From positions 1 through 64,000 of the forward strand of contig JAJQDE010000061.1 of NCBI GenBank assembly GCA_021202335.1: a DNA stretch of 64,000 nucleotides. Direction: 5' to 3'. The DNA comes from Lachnospiraceae bacterium (GTDB taxonomy: Bacteria > Bacillota > Clostridia > Lachnospirales > Lachnospiraceae). Shown here in pieces: positions 52,911 to 60,627 of the stretch. The first letter of the stretch is position 1. Each line of letters opens with the position of its first letter. Under the pieces are notes generated by a model, which was given only the letters and a program-made list of their open reading frames with translations, made no database searches and was not told where the DNA came from. The position numbers and the translations under genes are program-made.

Positions 52911-53627
52911 GTGAGCGAATACAGACATGAGCACAAATACATATGCTCCGAGCGGCAGCTGGTGTGTATTCAAAACAGAATAGAGCCGTATATGAGCCTT
53001 GACGGGAATGTGGGAAGCAATGGAAGGTATACGATACGGAGCCTTTACTTTGACACCTATGATAACGCATGTTACCGGGATAATCTGGCGGGCGTTGACC
53101 CGCGGGAGAAATTCAGGCTCAGGATATACGATGGCGACGCTTCCTTCATCAGGCTTGAGCTGAAGCAGAAGCGGCATGGAATGACGAGAAAGCTCTCCTG
53201 CCCCATTGACGAAGCGCTGTGCCGTAAGCTGATGAGCGGGGAACCGCTGCAGCCCGATGAAACGGATGAGCCGTTGTATCGGAAGCTGTTTCTTGAGCAG
53301 AGCACAAGGCTTCTTCAACCGAAGGTTATTGTTGAGTATGAGAGAATACCGTATGTGTACAGGGACGGGAATGTCAGAGTTACCTTTGATACCAATATAA
53401 GAAGCAGCGTTGAAATCGGAGGCTTCTTAGAGAAAAGCGTTGCCGCAAGACCGGTGATGGGCACGGGATATCATGTGCTTGAGGTAAAATTCGATGAGTT
53501 TATCCCCGATTTTATCCATCATGCGGTGCAGACGGACAGATTGCGTCAGACAGCCTTTTCCAAATACTGTCTGTGCAGAAAATATAATTTAAAAGCGGGA
53601 TTGAGCGGAAACGGGGGACTGATGTAA
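52911..53627 (+). CDS. VTC-domain protein (polyphosphate polymerase-like)
   Basis: 238 aa. The fold signature of VTC domains is clear: YRHEHKYICSERQ, YTIRSLYFDTYDN, KFRLRIYDGD, IRLELKQKRHGMTRKLSCPI and EVKFDEFIPDFI. The alternating basic and acidic residues of these strands line the catalytic tunnel in yeast Vtc4, which makes polyphosphate from ATP. Bacterial VTC proteins are commonly paired with DUF4956, as here (1-bp overlap). GTG 52911 is chosen for its ribosome site and because the domain starts at once; the open frame begins at a TTG at 52863. Activity and the link with glycan synthesis are unproven. Confidence 0.87.
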   Translation: MSEYRHEHKYICSERQLVCIQNRIEPYMSLDGNVGSNGRYTIRSLYFDTYDNACYRDNLAGVDPREKFRLRIYDGDASFIRLELKQKRHGMTRKLSCPIDEALCRKLMSGEPLQPDETDEPLYRKLFLEQSTRLLQPKVIVEYERIPYVYRDGNVRVTFDTNIRSSVEIGGFLEKSVAARPVMGTGYHVLEVKFDEFIPDFIHHAVQTDRLRQTAFSKYCLCRKYNLKAGLSGNGGLM

Positions 53628-54301
53628 TGAGTACAAGAGATGTATTAAAGGAATCCTTTATCAGAAATTTTACGGCGGAGGGGGTAAGCACGGCGGATAT
53701 ATTTTTAGTGCTGGGCGTGACGCTTGCAATATCGCTGTATATTTTTTTTGTATACCGCATTATAACAAGAAACGGCTTTTATAATAAGAGCTTTAATATA
53801 TCGCTTGCGGCAGTGGCAATGATTACGGCGGCAATCATCATCACGATACAGTCGAGCATTGTGGTATCGCTTGGCATGGTGGGCGCGCTGTCGATTGTCC
53901 GTTTCAGGACGGCGGTAAAGGACCCGATGGATCTGATGTTTATGTTTTGGGCGATTGCCATAGGAATTATCTGCGGCGCGGGACTGTACAGTGTTGCGAT
54001 TTTGGTTTCTTTTATAATAACAATCGTTATATTTGTGCTGGATCAGTTTCCCGTGGTCAATGCGCCGGCAATCCTTGTGGTGCGTGCCGCACAAAACGAT
54101 ATTGAAAAAAATATCACGGATATTATTTCGGATTATACCAAACACTATAAGGTGAAATCGAGAAACATGAGCGTGGACGGGCTTAACATGGTGATTGAGC
54201 TGCGCGTGAAGGACGGCGGCGCGCTGCTTTCCGGAATATATGAGCTTGAGGGAGTGGATTACGCATCGCTTCTTGACCATGACGGAGATGTGACTTTTTA
54301 A
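53627..54301 (+). CDS. DUF4956 membrane protein, VTC partner
   Basis: 224 aa. Four membrane helices lie at about 20-140, with the family signature QSSIVVSLGMVGALSIVRFR and KDPMDLMFMFWAIAIGI, and a cytoplasmic C-terminal alpha/beta domain of about 75 residues. It starts on the last base of the VTC stop (TAATG). In known genomes DUF4956 accompanies VTC-domain proteins, sometimes with CotH kinases, and may hold a channel or scaffold role. No CotH gene is present here. Confidence 0.87.
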   Translation: MSTRDVLKESFIRNFTAEGVSTADIFLVLGVTLAISLYIFFVYRIITRNGFYNKSFNISLAAVAMITAAIIITIQSSIVVSLGMVGALSIVRFRTAVKDPMDLMFMFWAIAIGIICGAGLYSVAILVSFIITIVIFVLDQFPVVNAPAILVVRAAQNDIEKNITDIISDYTKHYKVKSRNMSVDGLNMVIELRVKDGGALLSGIYELEGVDYASLLDHDGDVTF

Positions 54302-54344
54302 AAGCCTTAAAAAAGTCTGCCTTTTTAAGACTTGCTTCTTACTC

Positions 54345-54373
54345 TTTACCAAAGGAAATTTATATGGTATGAT
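54345..54373 (+). promoter_or_regulatory. Extended -10 promoter for the last glycan operon
   Basis: TTTACC (54345-54350), 17-bp spacer, TATGAT (54368-54373) preceded by TGG (extended -10). It lies 17 bases before the ATG of the GT39-like gene and after a weak AT-rich hairpin at 54307-54329 that might end the VTC/DUF4956 transcript. Confidence 0.6.
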
Positions 54374-54390
54374 TAGAACAGGTAAGTGAC

Positions 54391-55989
54391 ATGAGGCGAG
54401 AAATGAAAGAAAGATTTTTGGAAATAAAAGACCGCCTGCCTGAGTGGCTTACGGCAGGCGCCGCGTTTATTTATTATTGGATTATGGCATTGTATAAGCT
54501 TAATCAGACCCCGATATGGCAGGACGAGGCGATGGAATTTTATTGCTCCATACCCGTGAAGGGAGCCATAGAGGGCGTGACAAAGCTTACGTCGATGTAT
54601 GAAAGAATGGCATATATCCAACAGCAGCCCCCCTTGTACAATTGGCTGATGTGCCTGTGGCTTCAGGTAAGCGAAGGGGAATGGTGGTTCCGCTTTTCAA
54701 GCGTGATTTTCGGTCTTGGAGCCGTCATCGGATTGTATTTTATTATAAGGAAGCTTTGCAACCGCTTTATGGCGGCTTTTTGTGTTATAATCTGGTCGAG
54801 CATTTACATCCTGATGTATTACGTCAAAGAGGCCTCCGAGTATATGCTGCTGGTCATGCTTTTGATGTGGCTGATTTATGCGCTGTTGCTGCTCTGCGAG
54901 GAAATGACCGCAAAGCGTATTCTCATATTTACGTTCCTGTGCGTGGCGGCGGTATATACGCATTACGGCGCGGTGTTTGCGGTAGTTCCCATGGCATTAG
55001 GCGTACTGATTATTGCAGGTATGCGCAGGGATTTTTCAAATCTGCGGCTTGGACTTTGCTCCTTTGGCATTGCGGGTATTGCGGGCGGATTTTTACTTCT
55101 TTACTTCTTTTTGCTTCCTCAGTCGTCAAATCAGATTTCCACATTGTTTTCGGAGCGTGAGATTATCATTGAAAACGGCAATATTTTCGGCGATTTCTGC
55201 TTTAGCCTCGCAAGCGTTTTTAAGTGGTGCGTGATTGACATCGACAGGGATACGGAAAGGCTGGGGCTGATACTGAATGTACTTTTGATTGTGCTGATAG
55301 CGGCGCTGTTTTATGTGGCGTTTAAAACCAAAAGCTTTTTTATCAGGGTGTTTTTTTGGTGCAATGTGGCGGTTTTTATGCTCTACTATGTCGTTACCAA
55401 GCTTAACCTGTATGCCTACGGCTGGTATGGGAACCGCTACAACATGTTTATTTTCCCGCTGTGGTTTGTATTGACGGCGGTGTCGCTGTATGAGCTTATC
55501 GGGCTTATTAAAAACGCCGGACATGTGTGGGCGCCAAAGCTTGCGCGGCTGGCGGGCGTGTGTCTTGTGCTGGGCGGACTGCTGTATTGCCTTTACGGCG
55601 ATTACCGCATCAGCAACCACTGGTGGAAGAGCGATCTGCGTACGGTTGTGGCGCAGTGGTATGAGCTGGAGGGTTATGATACTCCGACAATCCTTGATTT
55701 TCACCAGCGTTATGCTTTTGTGTACTATTTTACGCATGACGGGCGTTATGATGAAACACAGTGGGAGAACATTGTGTATAATGATGAGCTTGAAACATAT
55801 TCCCACAATAAATCGGAAACGTGGCAGGAATATATACTGAAAATCTATGATGGTGAGCTTCCCGATGAGGTGTATCTTGTGACAAATGAGTGGAACGCTT
55901 TTTGCAGGGCGTTTGAGCATTTGGGCTATACGGCTGAGCCTGTGGTCGACACGACGGCGAAGCTGTACCATATGGTGAAGGCGGAATAG
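54391..55989 (+). CDS. PMT/GT39-like membrane glycosyltransferase
   Basis: 532 aa. After the first helix the loop reads TPIWQDEAMEFY, giving the D-E catalytic pair of GT39/PMT-type GT-C enzymes, and QQQPPLYNWLMCLW is the conserved PPLY segment. About eleven helices follow, then a soluble C-terminal domain of around 110 residues. Likely transfers a sugar from a polyprenyl-phosphate donor at the outer face. AGGTAAG precedes ATG 54391; ATG 54403 is an alternative. First gene of a run reaching at least to 59387. Confidence 0.77.
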   Translation: MRREMKERFLEIKDRLPEWLTAGAAFIYYWIMALYKLNQTPIWQDEAMEFYCSIPVKGAIEGVTKLTSMYERMAYIQQQPPLYNWLMCLWLQVSEGEWWFRFSSVIFGLGAVIGLYFIIRKLCNRFMAAFCVIIWSSIYILMYYVKEASEYMLLVMLLMWLIYALLLLCEEMTAKRILIFTFLCVAAVYTHYGAVFAVVPMALGVLIIAGMRRDFSNLRLGLCSFGIAGIAGGFLLLYFFLLPQSSNQISTLFSEREIIIENGNIFGDFCFSLASVFKWCVIDIDRDTERLGLILNVLLIVLIAALFYVAFKTKSFFIRVFFWCNVAVFMLYYVVTKLNLYAYGWYGNRYNMFIFPLWFVLTAVSLYELIGLIKNAGHVWAPKLARLAGVCLVLGGLLYCLYGDYRISNHWWKSDLRTVVAQWYELEGYDTPTILDFHQRYAFVYYFTHDGRYDETQWENIVYNDELETYSHNKSETWQEYILKIYDGELPDEVYLVTNEWNAFCRAFEHLGYTAEPVVDTTAKLYHMVKAE

Positions 55990-55995
55990 GAATAT

Positions 55996-56913
55996 ATGAT
56001 AATCATTCATGTGATGGGCGGGCTGGGCAACCAGCTTTACCAGTATGCGCTGTCTGAAAAATTAAAGATGCTCGGAAAAGAAGTCAGGCTTGATTTTTAC
56101 GCTTACCGTGAGGCAAGGGGCGGCGACAGGGAATGGCGGGAGCTTGACCTTGAGCGGCTTGAGGGCTTGGAATATGAGCCGTGCACTGCCAATGAGCGCA
56201 TGCTTTTTTTGGACAACAGTATGAAGCTTACCGACCGTGTGCGCAGGAAGCTTACGGGCAGAAAGGACAGGACGGTCGCGGAAAACGCCGATTACATGCC
56301 TGAGATTTTTGAGATGGACAATGTGTATCTGTACGGCTATTGGGCATGTGAGAGGTATTATAGTGATATCGGGGAGCTTTTACGGAGCAAAATCCGTTTT
56401 CCGCAGAGCAAAAATCCTAAAAATATTGAGGCGCTTGCCGCGATGGAGAGGGAAAACGCCGTGAGCGTACACATAAGGCGCAAGGATTACCTGACCGTGG
56501 CGGACGGGAAGCGCTATATGGGAATTTGCACGGATGCGTATTACAAAAAAGCCTTTGATTATATAAACCGAACGGTTGACAATCCGATTTACTATGTTTT
56601 TTCGGACGATGTGGATTACGCAAGGGAACATTTCGGCGCTTGGGGGGACAGCCGCAGCATGCGCATCGTGGACTGGAATACGGGAAGCGACAGCATGTAT
56701 GATATGCAGCTTATGAGCCGGTGCAGGCACAACATCTGTGCCAACAGTACCTTCAGTATATGGGGCGCAAGGCTGAACCCGCACAGCGGCAAGCTTATGC
56801 TGCGCCCGCTGCATCACGATAATTACGAAACGGCGCAGCCTGCCCGCATACACGAGAACTGGAAGGGCTGGACGCTTATTGATGCGGCAGGAGAGATTGT
56901 TTATGAACGATGA
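55996..56913 (+). CDS. GT11 alpha-1,2-fucosyltransferase-like protein
   Basis: 305 aa. The opening MGGLGNQLYQYALSEKL and the HxRRxDY-type motif in VSVHIRRKDY, followed by FSDDVDYARE and NICANSTFSIWGARL, are the four conserved blocks of GT11. The family uses GDP-fucose to make alpha-1,2 linkages. No GDP-fucose synthesis genes are in the window, so donor identity rests on family knowledge. It overlaps the following GT2 gene by 11 bp. Confidence 0.88.
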   Translation: MIIIHVMGGLGNQLYQYALSEKLKMLGKEVRLDFYAYREARGGDREWRELDLERLEGLEYEPCTANERMLFLDNSMKLTDRVRRKLTGRKDRTVAENADYMPEIFEMDNVYLYGYWACERYYSDIGELLRSKIRFPQSKNPKNIEALAAMERENAVSVHIRRKDYLTVADGKRYMGICTDAYYKKAFDYINRTVDNPIYYVFSDDVDYAREHFGAWGDSRSMRIVDWNTGSDSMYDMQLMSRCRHNICANSTFSIWGARLNPHSGKLMLRPLHHDNYETAQPARIHENWKGWTLIDAAGEIVYER

Positions 56914-57934
56914 TTTGATTTCGGTGATTGTGCCGGTATATAATGTGGAAGGGTACCTTGAACGGTGCGTAAATTCGATTTTGTGCCAGACCTATGAAAG
57001 CCTTGAGGTTATTTTGGTCGACGACGGCTCGACGGACGCGTCGCCTGGTATGTGTGATGAATTTGCCGTTAGGGACGGGCGCGTCAGGGTCATTCATAAG
57101 GAAAACGGCGGGCTGTCCGATGCAAGGAATGCGGGGCTTTCCATTGCGTCGGGTGAATATATCGGGTATGTTGACAGCGATGACCGGATAGAGCCTGATA
57201 TGTATGAGCTGATGCATAGGGCGTGCGTGGAAAATGACGCGCAGCTTTGCGTGTGCCGCTATTTCAGCGAGTATGAGGACCGGACGGAGGGCGGAGGAAC
57301 CGGCACATGCTCCGTGCTGTCCCGGGATGAGCTGCTTCGCGTCTATATCGGCGGGGATGAGCGGTATGTGATATACAATTCGGTGTGGAGCAAGCTTTTC
57401 AGGCGCAGCCTTGTGGAAGGAATGGAATTTCCAAAGGGGCGCAATTCTGAGGATATCGTGTACACCACGAGAGCCTTCTGTATGCTTGAGCGCGCCGCGT
57501 ACATCGACAAATGCCTTTATCATTATGTGATTGACAGGGAGGACAGCATCATGAACGTGTCGCGGGGAGAGCGCATGTTCTGGGACGAGCTGCCGTTTTG
57601 GCGGGAGCATATCGCGCTGATAGGAGAGCTTGTTTCGGAGGAAATGGCGGATTTTGCCTTTTATCACTTTTGCAGACGATTGTTATTTTATTATGTGGAC
57701 ATGCGCAATGGGAAGCGTCGGGACAATGCGCGCATTTATGCGGACAGACTCGCAGACGAGCTGAATAAGGACAGGCTTAAGATAAAGCGGGTATATAAGA
57801 GCGTGCCCGCCTCCCGGGGCGACCGGGCAAGAATGAGGCTGTTTTTGCTTTGTCCCCCGCTTTATGCGTTTGCGGTAAGGCTTTACGATAAATATTTCAT
57901 ACCGGTAAGGACGGGTAGGGTAAATGCTTTTTAA
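56903..57934 (+). CDS. GT2 glycosyltransferase
   Basis: 343 aa. Classic GT2 start VSVIVPVYNVE-type (ISVIVPVYNVEGYLERCVNS), then VDDGSTDASPGMCDE, KENGGLSDARNAGL and the DxD-containing YVDSDDRIEPDM. The C-terminal third is helical with no membrane segment. Resembles EpsJ/CpsI-type transferases. ATG 56903 lies 8 bases after AGGAGAG and inside the end of the GT11 gene. It overlaps the MBOAT gene by 11 bp. Confidence 0.88.
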   Translation: MNDDLISVIVPVYNVEGYLERCVNSILCQTYESLEVILVDDGSTDASPGMCDEFAVRDGRVRVIHKENGGLSDARNAGLSIASGEYIGYVDSDDRIEPDMYELMHRACVENDAQLCVCRYFSEYEDRTEGGGTGTCSVLSRDELLRVYIGGDERYVIYNSVWSKLFRRSLVEGMEFPKGRNSEDIVYTTRAFCMLERAAYIDKCLYHYVIDREDSIMNVSRGERMFWDELPFWREHIALIGELVSEEMADFAFYHFCRRLLFYYVDMRNGKRRDNARIYADRLADELNKDRLKIKRVYKSVPASRGDRARMRLFLLCPPLYAFAVRLYDKYFIPVRTGRVNAF

Positions 57935-59387
57935 TTCATATCTGTTTATATTATGTTTTTTTCCGCTGGCGGTCGCGGGCTATTATGCGCTGCATCACTT
58001 TGGGAAGCCGAGGGCGGCGCTTGGGTATCTTCTGCTGATGTCCATGTGGTTTTACGGCTGCAACAGCGTAAAATATCTTTTCATACTGCTTGCGGGCATT
58101 TTGCTGAACTTTACGGTGGTGGAGCTGCTTAGCCGCGCGGAAAGGGCGCTTTTTCGCAGGCTGCTGCTTGCGGCGGGGCTTGCCGTGAATTTGGGAATTT
58201 TGTTTTATTATAAATATTATGACTTTTTTATTGAAAACATAAACGCATGGCTCAAAACGGATTACAGGCTTTTGCAGCTTATGCTTCCGCTGGGGATAAG
58301 CTTTTACACCTTCCAGCAGCTTTCCTATGTGATTGATTCCTACAAGGGGGAGAGCGAGAAATACGGTCTTTTGGAGTATGCCGTTTATGTGTCCTTTTTT
58401 CCGCAGCTTATTGCGGGACCGATTGTGTATCATGATGAGCTGATACCGCAGCTTCGCGACGAAAAAAACCATAAAATAAATTATGAAAACCTTAGTAAGG
58501 GGCTGTATGCCTTTTCGCTGGGCTTGGCAAAGAAGGTTCTGATTGCGGACACGCTGTCTAAAATTGTTACAATCGGCTATGATGATATGCAGCAGATATA
58601 TACGGTAACGGTTGTTATTGTGATGCTCAGCTATGCTTTGCAGATTTATTTTGACTTTAGCGGCTACTGCGACATGGCATACGGCATTGCCTATATGTTT
58701 AACGTTAAGCTGCCCGTCAACTTTAATTCGCCGTATAAGGCGGTTTCGGTAACGGATTTTTGGAAGCGCTGGCACATCACTCTCACGAGGTTTTTCACAA
58801 AATATGTGTATATTCCGCTTGGCGGCAGCAGAAAGGGGAAAATACGCACATATGTCAACGTGATGCTTGTGTTTTTGATCAGCGGTATATGGCACGGCGC
58901 AAATTGGACATTCATTCTTTGGGGCGTGCTGAACGGAGCGGCGAACGTGCTGGACAGAATGGCAGGGCGCTTTTTTGACAGGGTGCCGAAAATCATACGG
59001 CAAATTGTCACCTTTTTGCTTGCGACCTGCGCGTGGAGCCTGTTCCGGTCGGATTCGATTTATTGGTTTAAAAAGCTTTGGCGGCATTTGAAGCGTTTCA
59101 GGGGCGGCGTGGTCTATGAGCCGATTGTCAGTACCTTTAACAATCTGATTGAAACGCGCATCCTATACAGGCTGGGGCTTGGCGGCGTCATAGACCGCTT
59201 TCCCCTCATGCCTATTGCCGAGTTTCTTGCAATACTGATTTTAGCCTGCTTTTACATGAAAAACACTCAGGAGAAGGTGGAGCAGGGAAGCTACGGCGCA
59301 TGGCGCATGACAGTGACGATTGTGCTGCTGCTCTGGAGCGTGCTGTCGCTCTCCGATGTGAGTGAGTTTTTGTATTTTAACTTTTGA
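57924..59387 (+). CDS. MBOAT O-acyltransferase (AlgI/DltB-like)
   Basis: 487 aa, about ten membrane helices. Family signatures: MLPLGISFYTFQQLSYVIDSY, FFPQLIAGPI, YFDFSGYCDMAYGI, NSPYKAVSVTDFWKRWHITL and the catalytic His in GIWHGANW (H324). It moves an acyl group, usually acetyl, across the membrane for O-acylation of an extracellular polymer. Its usual partner is an SGNH-type protein, and such a gene follows after the structured 165-nt element, so the pair is functionally intact though physically split. Confidence 0.9.
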   Translation: MLFNSYLFILCFFPLAVAGYYALHHFGKPRAALGYLLLMSMWFYGCNSVKYLFILLAGILLNFTVVELLSRAERALFRRLLLAAGLAVNLGILFYYKYYDFFIENINAWLKTDYRLLQLMLPLGISFYTFQQLSYVIDSYKGESEKYGLLEYAVYVSFFPQLIAGPIVYHDELIPQLRDEKNHKINYENLSKGLYAFSLGLAKKVLIADTLSKIVTIGYDDMQQIYTVTVVIVMLSYALQIYFDFSGYCDMAYGIAYMFNVKLPVNFNSPYKAVSVTDFWKRWHITLTRFFTKYVYIPLGGSRKGKIRTYVNVMLVFLISGIWHGANWTFILWGVLNGAANVLDRMAGRFFDRVPKIIRQIVTFLLATCAWSLFRSDSIYWFKKLWRHLKRFRGGVVYEPIVSTFNNLIETRILYRLGLGGVIDRFPLMPIAEFLAILILACFYMKNTQEKVEQGSYGAWRMTVTIVLLLWSVLSLSDVSEFLYFNF

Positions 59388-59552
59388 TGCAACAGTTTGG
59401 CCATGGTGCGATATGTGAGTGCCTCATGCTTGCATGAAGGCACGCGCATATTGTGCCATGAGCTGAACGCCTGATTATGAGCAAAAGGAGCTGCGAAGCA
59501 GCGGGAAGCCGTGAAGCGGCGTTTTGCGAATTGGCGTGCCCAAACTGTTGCA
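59388..59552 (+). repeat. 165-nt inverted-repeat-bounded structured element (MITE-like or RNA)
   Basis: Perfect 13-bp terminal inverted repeats (TGCAACAGTTTGG at 59388-59400, complement at 59540-59552) enclose two further structures. One is a hairpin of about 27 bp at 59402-59460 whose stem holds several G-T positions that pair only as RNA. The other is a stem GCAAAA/TTTTGC (59481-59486, 59522-59527) enclosing two small hairpins, GCTGC-GAA-GCAGC (59490-59502) and GCCGT-GAA-GCGGC (59508-59520). The whole folds as a multibranch structure. It begins at the base after the MBOAT stop codon and ends 12 bases before the next gene's GGGAGG. No coding capacity supported on either strand. Confidence 0.85.
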
Positions 59553-59577
59553 AGCTTAATCCCCGGGAGGTAACGCA

Positions 59578-60627
59578 ATGCGCAGATGGTTTATCCGCTG
59601 CCTGTCATCCAGCGTCATAATCGTGCTTGTCATGGCAGCGGCAGCTTGGATTATTGACCCCTATTTTCATTTTCATAAGCCGTTTTCATTCCTGTCCTAC
59701 CGCCTTTATGACGAGCGCTACACAAACGACGGCATATCCAGACATTTTGACTATGACGCAATCATCACGGGCACCTCGATGGCGCAGAACTTTAAGACGA
59801 GCGAGGCGGATGAGCTGTTTGGAGCAAAATTCGTGAAGGAAACCTTTTCGGGCGCAGGCTTTAAGGAGCTTTCGCAAAAGCTTACAAGGGCGCTGGCGCG
59901 AAACGGCGACCTGAAAACAGTGATATGGTCCGTGGATTACAATGCAATCCTCCGCGACAGGGATTATGATATTTATGAGGGCTATCCGGAGTATCTGTAT
60001 GACGATAACCCGCTCAACGACGTAAATTATATTTTCAATAAAGCCGTATGGTATGAGGGCATTCTCCCTAATCTGGTGATGACGCTTACCGGGCAGGAGA
60101 GCACCACGATGGACGAGTATTCGTCGTGGGATAAGGAGCTTGGCTATGAGTGCGTGATGGCAGGCTATGAGCGCTGGGAGGAACGCGCCGAAATGTCGCC
60201 GGGGCTTAGCGATGAGGAGCGGGAGATGGTGGCGGAGAATATCAGGCAGAACCTTGTGGAGCCGGCAAACGCTTATCCCGACACCACCTTTTACCTGTTT
60301 TATACGCCATACAGCATATGCTATTGGGATTACCTTAATCAGGAGGGGCTGATGCTGCGGCAGCTTGAGGCTGAACAGATTGCCACGGAGCTGCTGCTGC
60401 AATGCCCGAATGTAAGGCTTTACAATTTCAACGACAGGTACGACATCATTACGGATTTTGACAATTACCGGGACAGGGAGCATTACGGAGCGCATATCAA
60501 TTCGCGGATTTTGGAGTGGCTTGCGCAGGGTGAGGGCGTTGTGACCGCGGATAATTATTTGGAGCTTTTGGAGCAGGAAAAAAATTATTATCTGAATTAT
60601 GATTATGAGGAGATATTTAATGAATAA
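59578..60627 (+). CDS. SGNH-like acyltransferase partner protein of the MBOAT enzyme
   Basis: 349 aa. An N-terminal helix (about 9-25) anchors an extracytoplasmic domain. IITGTSMAQNF supplies a candidate nucleophile Ser67 in a GTS turn, and DREH (D299, H302) is a DxxH-type motif near the C-terminus, as in SGNH/AlgX/DltD-like proteins that finish O-acylation begun by an MBOAT protein. GGGAGG lies 8 bases before ATG 59578. Overlaps the ABC gene by 8 bp. Family membership is inferred from these motifs and from the neighbouring MBOAT gene. Confidence 0.72.
   Translation: MRRWFIRCLSSSVIIVLVMAAAAWIIDPYFHFHKPFSFLSYRLYDERYTNDGISRHFDYDAIITGTSMAQNFKTSEADELFGAKFVKETFSGAGFKELSQKLTRALARNGDLKTVIWSVDYNAILRDRDYDIYEGYPEYLYDDNPLNDVNYIFNKAVWYEGILPNLVMTLTGQESTTMDEYSSWDKELGYECVMAGYERWEERAEMSPGLSDEEREMVAENIRQNLVEPANAYPDTTFYLFYTPYSICYWDYLNQEGLMLRQLEAEQIATELLLQCPNVRLYNFNDRYDIITDFDNYRDREHYGAHINSRILEWLAQGEGVVTADNYLELLEQEKNYYLNYDYEEIFNE

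Noticed and set aside
59291..59578. 95-aa minus-strand frame across the structured element
   Set aside because: It runs through hairpin arms and the end of the MBOAT gene; the inverted-repeat structure explains the sequence better than coding does.
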